DNA of 18,763 bases from contig JAKAEF010000007.1 of NCBI GenBank assembly GCA_021820025.1, forward strand, positions 1-18,763, given 5' to 3'. Origin of the DNA: a bacterium. GTDB lineage: Bacteria; Patescibacteriota; Microgenomatia; Levybacterales; UBA12049. Positions 13,765-18,763 of the stretch are shown here, piece after piece. The translations under genes and the position numbers were made by a program. Below the pieces are notes generated by a model. The model was not told the origin of the DNA, did no database searches, and saw nothing but the letters and a program-made list of their open reading frames with translations. How positions within the stretch are numbered: position 1 is the first letter of the stretch; every line of letters starts with the position of its first letter.

Positions 13765-14729
13765 AAATAGTTACAACATCTGCACCTGGTAAGTTAGTTT
13801 TAGTTGGTGAACATGCAGTTGTATATGGATATCCATGTCTTGTTACCGCAGTAACATCTCGAATAAAACTTGTAATAGAAGAAATTACAACAAAAGAAGT
13901 TATTATTAATGCTCCTCAAATGAATATCATGCAATATAGAAAACCTCTTTCTCAAATTGGAATTGGAGATATCCCAAAAGAAATAAGATTTGTTGAAATT
14001 GCAATTAAAAATTTTGCAGAAAAGTTTCCGTTTTTTTCTGGAATTAAAGTTACAACCGATTCTGAATTTTCTTCAAAAATTGGATTTGGATCGTCATCTG
14101 CTGTTACTGTTGCTTGCACAAAAGCATTATCAGATTTTTTTGGCTGTAATCTTTCTCAAAAAGACATTTTTGATCTTTCATATAAAACAGTGTTAGAAAT
14201 TCAAAAAAAGGGATCAGGAGTAGATGTTGCAGCTGCAGTTTTTGGTGGGATACTTTTTTTTGTAACCAGTGGAAAGATTGTAGAAAATGTACCTAATTCA
14301 TCTTTTGATTTTATTGTAGCATATAGTGGTGAAAAAATTGATACAGTGAGTCAGCTAGAAAAAGTAAAAAAAGAAGCAGACAAAAATCCGGAGAAAATAC
14401 AAAATATTTATAAACAGATTGAAGAATTGGTAATAAAAGCTAAAAAAGCTTTTGAAGAAGAAAATATGGTTTTTTTTGGAGAGTGTATGAATCAAAATCA
14501 TGTTTTATTGCAAGAGTTAGGAGTAAGCAATAAAAAATTAGATGCAATGGTTGCAGCTGCAGTTACGGCAGGAGCATATGGTGCAAAATTGTCCGGTGGT
14601 GGAGGAGATTGTATGATTGCAATTTGTGCTAAAGAAAAAAGAAGTATCATTGAATCGGCAATTACACATGCTGGTGGAGAAATTATTCATGTACAACCTA
14701 ATGCGCAAGGAGTAGAATTAGAAAAATGA
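13761..14729 (+). CDS. GHMP kinase, probably phosphomevalonate kinase
   Basis: A 322-residue GHMP kinase. Motif 1 is TSAPGKLVLVGEHAVVYG (6-23), the ATP loop GFGSSSAVTVA (108-118), the substrate/catalytic loop KKGSGVDVAAAVFGG (149-163) with Asp155 and the C-terminal GAKLSGGGGDC. By position between mevalonate kinase and the decarboxylase it should make 5-diphosphomevalonate. Its SGVDVAAAVFGG loop is compatible with phosphomevalonate kinases. However, motifs 1 and 3 look like mevalonate kinases, so this may be a mevalonate-kinase-derived enzyme that acts on phosphomevalonate or on another position. The two tandem kinases may be ancient paralogues. ATGA overlaps on both sides. The GHMP family is certain; the substrate is inferred. 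Confidence 0.72.
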   Translation: MKIVTTSAPGKLVLVGEHAVVYGYPCLVTAVTSRIKLVIEEITTKEVIINAPQMNIMQYRKPLSQIGIGDIPKEIRFVEIAIKNFAEKFPFFSGIKVTTDSEFSSKIGFGSSSAVTVACTKALSDFFGCNLSQKDIFDLSYKTVLEIQKKGSGVDVAAAVFGGILFFVTSGKIVENVPNSSFDFIVAYSGEKIDTVSQLEKVKKEADKNPEKIQNIYKQIEELVIKAKKAFEEENMVFFGECMNQNHVLLQELGVSNKKLDAMVAAAVTAGAYGAKLSGGGGDCMIAICAKEKRSIIESAITHAGGEIIHVQPNAQGVELEK

Positions 14730-15703
14730 AAAATACAGCAGTTGCACCATCTAACATTGCCTTTATTAAATATTGGGGAAGAAAAAATGAAGAGCTTCGT
14801 TTGCCTGAAAATGCCAGTATTTCTATGAATTTAAGTAACCTTTTAACAACTACAACAGTAGAGTTTAGTTCCAATTTTACAAAAGACGATATTACTATTA
14901 ATAATGCAAAAAACGAAGCACAAGAGAAAAGAGTTATTGAGCATTTAAATAGAGTTAGAAAAATGGCAAATATACAAACCTTTGCCAAAGTTGTATCTAT
15001 TAATAATTTCCCAACAGGAACAGGTCTTTCTTCATCTGCTTCTGGATTTGCAGCACTAACTCTTGCAGCAGCAAAAGCTGCAGGACTTAATTTATCAGAA
15101 AAAGAATTATCCATTCTTGCAAGACTTGGGTCCGGTAGTGCTTGTCGTTCAATTCCAAATGGGTTTGTTGAATGGAAAGACGGAGACACTAACGATACTT
15201 CATATGCTGTTTCTCTATATCCTGAAAATTATTGGGATATTGCAGACCTTGTTGCAGTAGTTAGTACTTCTCAAAAAGATGTACCTTCTGCAAAAGGACA
15301 AATACTTGCTCAAAGCAGTATATTTTTTGAAACAAGAAAAAAACATATGTCTCAAAAAATTGCAGATTGTAGAAAATTCCTGCAAGAAAAAGATTTTATA
15401 AAATTTGGAGAACTGGTTGAACAAGAAGCTTTGGAATTACATGCAATTTATTTAACTTCAAAACCTTCATTAATTTATTTATTGCCCGAAACAATCAAGG
15501 TTATTAAAGAAATAAAAAAAATAAGACAAAATGGTTTACAAATTTACTTTACGTTAAATACCGGGCAAGATGTTCATATAATTTGTCTTCAAAAAGATGT
15601 AGAAAAAGTAAAACAACTTATAGAAAAAATTCCAGAAGTTAAAAAAACAATAGTAAACTTCCCTTCAACTGGTGCTAAAATAGTAGAGAAAGATTTATTT
15701 TAA
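14726..15703 (+). CDS. mvaD: Diphosphomevalonate decarboxylase homologue, catalytic Asp replaced by Asn
   Basis: A 325-residue member of the diphosphomevalonate decarboxylase branch of the GHMP family, which phosphorylates the tertiary hydroxyl and then decarboxylates to IPP. Motifs: SNIAFIKYWGR (9-19, Lys15), FPTGTGLSSSASG (95-107), GSGSACRSI (135-143) and FVEW (147-150). The C-terminal catalytic motif is normally T-[FML]-D-A-G-P-N; here it is TLNTGQDVH, so the catalytic Asp is Asn278 (codon AAT at 15557-15559) and an Asp appears four residues later (Asp282). Published Asp-to-other mutations in this position of related enzymes reduce decarboxylation and can leave a kinase. It may still be a decarboxylase using a shifted Asp, or a kinase. 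It is followed one base later by the isomerase gene. Confidence 0.82.
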   Translation: MKNTAVAPSNIAFIKYWGRKNEELRLPENASISMNLSNLLTTTTVEFSSNFTKDDITINNAKNEAQEKRVIEHLNRVRKMANIQTFAKVVSINNFPTGTGLSSSASGFAALTLAAAKAAGLNLSEKELSILARLGSGSACRSIPNGFVEWKDGDTNDTSYAVSLYPENYWDIADLVAVVSTSQKDVPSAKGQILAQSSIFFETRKKHMSQKIADCRKFLQEKDFIKFGELVEQEALELHAIYLTSKPSLIYLLPETIKVIKEIKKIRQNGLQIYFTLNTGQDVHIICLQKDVEKVKQLIEKIPEVKKTIVNFPSTGAKIVEKDLF

Positions 15704-15704
15704 T

Positions 15705-16235
15705 ATGACAAATCAAATTCCAAACCAACAATTATTATTAGTAGACAATAATGATAAATTTTCCGGCAAATACGCAGATAGAGCAAGTTGTCATACAGGA
15801 GATGGGTTGCATCATAGGGCATTTGTTGTTGTTCTATGTAACAAACATAATCAAATTCTTTTGCAAAAAAGAAAACATATGCTCTGGGATGGATATTGGG
15901 ATGTAAGTGCAATTAGTCATCCGTTGCATTTAGAAACCCACGATGAATCGTATGAAGAAGCAGGGAAACGTGCTTTACAAGATGAAGTTGGTATTCATGA
16001 TGTAAAACTTAAAAAAATAGGAGGATTTAATTATTTTGCCAGAGAAGGAGAATATTGTGAAAATGAATATTGTGCCGTATTAACCGGAACCTACAATAAA
16101 GAAGTTACTCCAAACCCAGATGCTATCTATGAATATGTATGGAAAGATATAAAACAATTTATAACAGAATGTGAACATCATTTAGTGGCCTATACTCCCT
16201 GGGCACTTTATACGGCAGATATTTTAAAAAGATAA
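15705..16235 (+). CDS. idi: Type I isopentenyl-diphosphate isomerase homologue (Nudix), catalytic Cys missing
   Basis: A 176-residue Nudix protein that resembles type I IPP isomerases, which interconvert IPP and DMAPP with a divalent metal. Matching features are ASCHTGDGLHHRAF (27-40), WDGYWDVSAISHPL (61-74), a Nudix-like helix EAGKRALQDEVGI (85-97) and the CENEYC segment (118-123), whose glutamates match the catalytic ENE of the family. In E. coli and human enzymes the motif before His-Pro is Cys-x-His-Pro with an essential Cys. Here it is Ile70-Ser-His72-Pro (codon ATT), so the proton-donor cysteine is lacking. Operon position strongly suggests an isoprenoid role, but it may be a non-isomerase Nudix hydrolase or use another residue. 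It is the last gene of the mevalonate operon. Confidence 0.75.
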   Translation: MTNQIPNQQLLLVDNNDKFSGKYADRASCHTGDGLHHRAFVVVLCNKHNQILLQKRKHMLWDGYWDVSAISHPLHLETHDESYEEAGKRALQDEVGIHDVKLKKIGGFNYFAREGEYCENEYCAVLTGTYNKEVTPNPDAIYEYVWKDIKQFITECEHHLVAYTPWALYTADILKR

Positions 16236-16242
16236 AAATCCA

Positions 16243-16279
16243 TTGACAATTTTTTCTTTTCATGTCCATTATATATATA
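16243..16279 (+). promoter_or_regulatory. Promoter of the collagen-like/pentapeptide gene
   Basis: A consensus TTGACA at 16243-16248 is followed by an AT-rich run with several TATATA registers (16270-16279). The closest registers put +1 at 16284-16286, at the GTG of 16287. The spacing from TTGACA is long (about 21 bases) for those registers; CATTAT at 16267-16272 would give 18. The exact -10 is uncertain. Confidence 0.4.
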
Positions 16280-16286
16280 GTTATTT

Positions 16287-17057
16287 GTGAAAAGAATTTC
16301 TTTTGCTAATAAATATTTCCTCGCTAGTATTTTTTTTGTCTTTGGCGTTCTTCTAACAAGTGTCGCACTTGTTTATGCAGATAATGCAAATTCTATTAAT
16401 GCATGTGTCAGTATTGCTGGTATTCTCAGAATTCCTAAAAATGGAACATGTAGAAAAGATGAAAAACCACTTCAATGGAATATTCAAGGTCCCCAGGGAG
16501 TTCCTGGTCCAACTGGTGTGCCTGGGCCTCAAGGTTCTGCAGGAGGAATCTTAGGTTCTGCGTATATATGTCCCGGCTGTAATTTTACTGATAATGGCCT
16601 TATAGGAACAGTTCCCAATTTTTTTGCAGGAAAAGATTTAAGTAATGCATATATACCTGCAATAAATCTAGGTAATGCTCATGTTAATTTACAAAACACA
16701 AATTTTTCTAATGCTGTTATGGTGCAAGCTTTTTTACAAACAGCACAAGCATCGGGAGCAAATTTTTCTAACGCTCAATTAGAAGTTGCAAATTTTTCTA
16801 ACGCAAACCTTTCAAATGCAAATCTTACTGGAACAAATCTACAAGGAGCAAGCTTTAGCTATGCTGATTTAACTAACGCAAATTTTTCTAATGCAAACTT
16901 ATCTGATTTTATTATTCCACCTACAGTAGGTAGTGGAACAAGCCATGCAGATTTTACAGGAGCAGTACTTACTGGAGTTATTTGGTCAAATACAATTTGT
17001 CCAGATGGGACCAATTCAGATAACGATCCAAATCATACTTGTGTCGGACATTTTTAA
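16287..17057 (+). CDS. Secreted protein with collagen-like stretch and pentapeptide repeats
   Basis: A 256-residue protein starting with GTG. Residues 1-31 form a signal peptide (MKR, hydrophobic core, cleavage likely after VYA). A short Cys-containing module follows (ACVSIAGILRIPKNGTCRKDEKPLQWN, described here in parts: Cys39 and Cys54), then a collagen-like GPQGVPGPTGVPGPQG run at about 68-83. Residues about 120-220 are pentapeptide repeats of the A(N/D)(L/F)xx type (NFSNA, NLSNA, NLTGT, DLTNA), which form a right-handed quadrilateral beta-helix. Two further cysteines end the protein. It is probably exported and rod-like at the surface; its partner is unknown. The repeats share identical DNA 13-mers spaced in multiples of 30 bases. 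It is a single-gene unit, convergent with the methyltransferase. Confidence 0.8.
   Translation: MKRISFANKYFLASIFFVFGVLLTSVALVYADNANSINACVSIAGILRIPKNGTCRKDEKPLQWNIQGPQGVPGPTGVPGPQGSAGGILGSAYICPGCNFTDNGLIGTVPNFFAGKDLSNAYIPAINLGNAHVNLQNTNFSNAVMVQAFLQTAQASGANFSNAQLEVANFSNANLSNANLTGTNLQGASFSYADLTNANFSNANLSDFIIPPTVGSGTSHADFTGAVLTGVIWSNTICPDGTNSDNDPNHTCVGHF
16699..16891 (+). repeat. In-phase DNA repeat CAAATTTTTCTAA within the pentapeptide region
   Basis: The same core AATTTTTCTA occurs at 16701, 16761, 16791 and 16881, always in the same frame and encoding Asn-Phe-Ser-Asn. The intervals are 60, 30 and 90 bases, all multiples of 30 (ten residues, two pentapeptides). Identity at the nucleotide level suggests recent duplication or gene conversion of a 30-base unit. 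Confidence 0.75.
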
Positions 17058-17065
17058 AATAATTT

Positions 17066-17932
17066 TTATAATTCCCACCTAGCAAAAATTCCGGTAGAAA
17101 GAAGTCGTTTATTTGTTTTTTCTTGTAAAACCAATTCTCCAGATGTTATTGTTCCGCCCAAATCTCCTAAATAATCTTCTAAAACATTTTGCAACATAAG
17201 ACTGGAAGAAGAAATTGCATAGGCATTTACAATAACAAATAATGGAGAATCAGATAAAACTTGTCTCACTAGTTCCATAAGTTTTGGAAAATCTACATTA
17301 AATTTCCAAACTCTGCCATCGGGTCCATGTCCAAAAACAGGCGGGTCTAAAATAATGCCATCATATTTTACTCCTCGTTTAATTTCTCGTTGGGTAAATT
17401 TAACTGCGTCATCTAGAATCCATCGAATTGATTTATCTGTTAGATTACTTGCCTCTTGATTTTCTCTTGCCCAAGCAATTGTTGGTTTACTTGCATCAAC
17501 ATGCGTTACTTTTGCTCCAGCAGCTGCAGCAGCTAAAGATGCAATTCCTGTATAGGCAAAAAGATTTAATACAGAAGTTGGTCTTTGTGCTTTAGAAATT
17601 TTTTCTGCAATAAAGTCCCATTGCACATGTTGTTCTGGGAAAATTCCTGTATGTTTAAATGGAGACATTTTACTCCAGAAAGAGAGGTTTTTATATTTTA
17701 CTAACCATTTGTCTGGTAATGTATTTTTTCTAACCCATTGACCTTTATCCTCAGTTACTCTTTTAAAAACTGCATCCGACTTTTCCCATTCTAAAGGGGG
17801 GAGCTTTCTTTTCCATATAATTTGCGGATCAGGTCGTTGCAAAATATAATTTCCAAATTTTTCCAATCTAAAGCCATTTCCAGTATCTAATAATGAATAT
17901 TCTTCCCAGCCGGTTGTTGATAAAATTTGCAT
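17066..17932 (-). CDS. Class I SAM-dependent methyltransferase, RlmI/RlmK-like
   Basis: A 288-residue Rossmann-fold methyltransferase of the COG1092-like group, which modifies 23S rRNA in characterised members. The SAM-binding motif I is LNLFAYTGIASLAAAAAGA (122-140), the acidic end of strand 2 is HVDASK (144-149) and motif IV is ILDPPVFGHG (194-203). The N-terminal third (1-100) would be a substrate-recognition part; no PUA domain as in RlmI is evident. The protein has no cysteine, so the two-cysteine mechanism of m5C methyltransferases is impossible; an N-methylation such as the m7G made by RlmK is more compatible. The ATG at 17932 lies exactly six bases after TATAAT, so it is leaderless. 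Only eight bases separate its stop from the convergent pentapeptide gene. Confidence 0.82.
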   Translation of the reverse strand: MQILSTTGWEEYSLLDTGNGFRLEKFGNYILQRPDPQIIWKRKLPPLEWEKSDAVFKRVTEDKGQWVRKNTLPDKWLVKYKNLSFWSKMSPFKHTGIFPEQHVQWDFIAEKISKAQRPTSVLNLFAYTGIASLAAAAAGAKVTHVDASKPTIAWARENQEASNLTDKSIRWILDDAVKFTQREIKRGVKYDGIILDPPVFGHGPDGRVWKFNVDFPKLMELVRQVLSDSPLFVIVNAYAISSSSLMLQNVLEDYLGDLGGTITSGELVLQEKTNKRLLSTGIFARWEL

Positions 17933-17938
17933 AGATGT

Positions 17939-17944
17939 ATTATA
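17939..17944 (-). promoter_or_regulatory. -10 box of the methyltransferase gene, leaderless
   Basis: On the minus strand a perfect TATAAT (17944 to 17939) is followed by six bases and the ATG at 17932, so +1 falls on the start codon. The bases before it read TAG, so it lacks a TGN extension. Confidence 0.58.
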
Positions 17945-17998
17945 CTATATATAGAGACAATTAATTTTTTTCTTTAGCGAGAAAAGTAAAAAAGGGTA

Positions 17999-18027
17999 TT
18001 GACGAAGAAAAAAAAATAATTTATAAT
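17999..18027 (+). promoter_or_regulatory. Strong promoter of tuf
   Basis: TTGACG (17999-18004), a 17-base spacer and TATAAT (18022-18027) form the best sigma-70 promoter in the window. The predicted +1 is near 18034, which gives a 5' UTR of about 36 bases. This differs from the leaderless units around it. Confidence 0.75.
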
Positions 18028-18034
18028 GCATTTA

Positions 18035-18052
18035 GTCTCAATTGATTGAGAC
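18035..18052 (+). promoter_or_regulatory. Hairpin at the 5' end of the tuf transcript
   Basis: GTCTCAA (18035-18041), loop TTGA, TTGAGAC (18046-18052) form a perfect 7-bp stem that begins at about +2 of the predicted mRNA. It is followed by an AT-rich single-stranded stretch up to the ATG at 18070, with no SD. It could protect the 5' end from decay or keep the initiation region open. The run of T after it (18056-18062) is not directly attached, so a terminator is less likely. Confidence 0.55.
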
Positions 18053-18069
18053 ATTATTTTTTAAAAACT

Positions 18070-18763
18070 ATGGCCGATACAAAATTTCAAAGAACAAAAC
18101 CACATCTTAACATTGGAACCATTGGTCACGTTGATCATGGTAAGACAACCACAACAGCAGCAATTGCAACTGTTTTAGCAAAAAAAGGTTTAGCAGCAGC
18201 AAAGAAATACGAAGATATCGATAATGCTCCAGAAGAAAGAGCTCGAGGAGTCACGATTAACATTTCCCACATTGAATACGAAACAGAAAAACGACATTAT
18301 GCTCACATTGATGCTCCAGGTCATGCAGATTACATCAAAAACATGATTACCGGTGCAGCTCAAATGGACGGAGCAATCTTAGTTGTTTCAGCACCAGACG
18401 GACCAATGCCTCAAACACGAGAACACATTCTTTTAGCACGACAAGTTGGAGTACCAGCAATTGTTGTTTACCTTAACAAATGCGATATGGTACAAGATCC
18501 AGAACTTTTGGACTTAGTCGAAATGGAAGTTCGAGAGCTCTTAACAAAATACCAATACCCAGGTAACGATGTACCAATAATCCGAGGTTCTTCACTTAAA
18601 GCATTAGAAGGCGATCCAGCATATGAACAAAAAATTATGGAACTTATGGATGCAGTAGATAGCTACATTCCAACTCCAGTTAGAGACACAGATAAGCCAT
18701 TCTTAATGCCGGTTGAAGACGTTTTCTCAATCAAAGGTCGAGGAACAGTTGTAACTGGAAGAA
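18070..18763 (+). CDS. tuf: Translation elongation factor Tu, 5' part (cut by window end)
   Basis: The first 231 codons of EF-Tu, the GTPase that brings aminoacyl-tRNA to the ribosome. It begins [20 protein letters not shown]. The P-loop GHVDHGKT is at 19-26, the switch I segment ERARGVTI follows near 56-63, then DAPGHADY (switch II; DCPGHADY in most bacteria), and NKCD supplies guanine specificity. After the P-loop the usual TTLTAAI is TTTTAAI. The frame is open to the last base of the window, so the gene continues outside. It has its own strong promoter and a 5' hairpin. Codon use differs from the neighbours: 7 of 11 Arg codons are CGA and C-ending codons are more frequent, as expected for a very highly expressed gene. 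Confidence 0.96.
   Translation, partial: MADTKFQRTKPHLNIGTIGHVDHGKTTTTAAIATVLAKKGLAAAKKYEDIDNAPEERARGVTINISHIEYETEKRHYAHIDAPGHADYIKNMITGAAQMDGAILVVSAPDGPMPQTREHILLARQVGVPAIVVYLNKCDMVQDPELLDLVEMEVRELLTKYQYPGNDVPIIRGSSLKALEGDPAYEQKIMELMDAVDSYIPTPVRDTDKPFLMPVEDVFSIKGRGTVVTGR

Noticed and set aside
14698..15189. 163-codon minus-strand frame within the decarboxylase gene
   Set aside because: Antisense to clear catalytic motifs on the plus strand and without family resemblance.
16699..16891. Regular short repeats as a CRISPR array
   Set aside because: The repeats are about 13 bases, in frame and encode pentapeptides; there are no unique spacers of constant length.
18035..18062. Hairpin plus T run before tuf as an intrinsic terminator or attenuator
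   Set aside because: The T run is separated from the stem by several bases and the stem starts right at the predicted +1; no leader ORF or competing stem is visible.
1..18763. tRNA genes, insertion sequences, phage genes or defence systems
   Set aside because: No cloverleaf with a conserved T-loop, transposase motifs, terminal inverted repeats or defence-associated domains were found on either strand by reading.

Overview
The window is AT-rich (roughly one third G+C by eye), very compact, and comes from a bacterium with a standard genetic code: TGA is used as a stop by several genes. It carries a bacterial EF-Tu, an ECF sigma factor and a bacterial undecaprenyl diphosphate synthase, but an archaeal-style mevalonate module. 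Small gaps, frequent ATGA overlaps, scarce Shine-Dalgarno sequences and the mevalonate route in place of the MEP route suggest a Candidate Phyla Radiation (Patescibacteria) genome, plausibly Microgenomates-like. That assignment is inference from gene content, not from a marker tree.

Layout. 1-1399: a Crp/Fnr-type regulator and a PIG-L/LmbE deacetylase. 1404-3664: a reverse transsulfuration operon (cystathionine beta-synthase, then cystathionine gamma-lyase), preceded by what looks like a complete cysteine attenuator: promoter, 14-codon leader peptide with tandem Cys codons, and mutually exclusive 1:2, 2:3 and 3:4 hairpins, the last followed by eight T and covering the ribosome binding site. 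3681-4739: a membrane-anchored GH18-like protein with an eroded active site. 4757-7923: a GNAT acetyltransferase, a trans-polyprenyl diphosphate synthase, undecaprenyl diphosphate synthase and an EEP-family hydrolase. 7924-9000 (minus strand): an ECF sigma factor with two small membrane proteins overlapping in one operon. 9068-16235: a contiguous mevalonate operon in the order HMG-CoA reductase, archaeal-type HMG-CoA synthase, thiolase, DUF35 OB-fold protein, mevalonate kinase, second GHMP kinase, diphosphomevalonate decarboxylase homologue, type I IPP isomerase homologue. 16287-17057: a secreted protein with a collagen-like stretch and pentapeptide repeats. 17066-17932 (minus strand): an RlmI/RlmK-like SAM methyltransferase. 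18070 to the end: the 5' part of tuf.

How the genes work together. The mevalonate operon would turn acetyl-CoA into IPP/DMAPP. The nearby prenyl synthase and UppS would lengthen these to the polyprenyl carrier for cell-envelope synthesis. Two late steps are unusual: the decarboxylase homologue has Asn where the catalytic Asp is expected, and the isomerase homologue has Ile where the catalytic Cys is expected. The DUF35 scaffold lacks its zinc ribbon.

Regulation. Most transcription units start with a -10 box (often extended, TGN-TATAAT) ending 6 or 7 bases before the start codon, which predicts leaderless mRNAs. The exceptions are the CBS gene, whose strong SD is built into the attenuator, and tuf, which has a short 5' UTR beginning with a hairpin. 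No tRNA, rRNA, CRISPR array, insertion sequence or intergenic gap over 300 bases was found.
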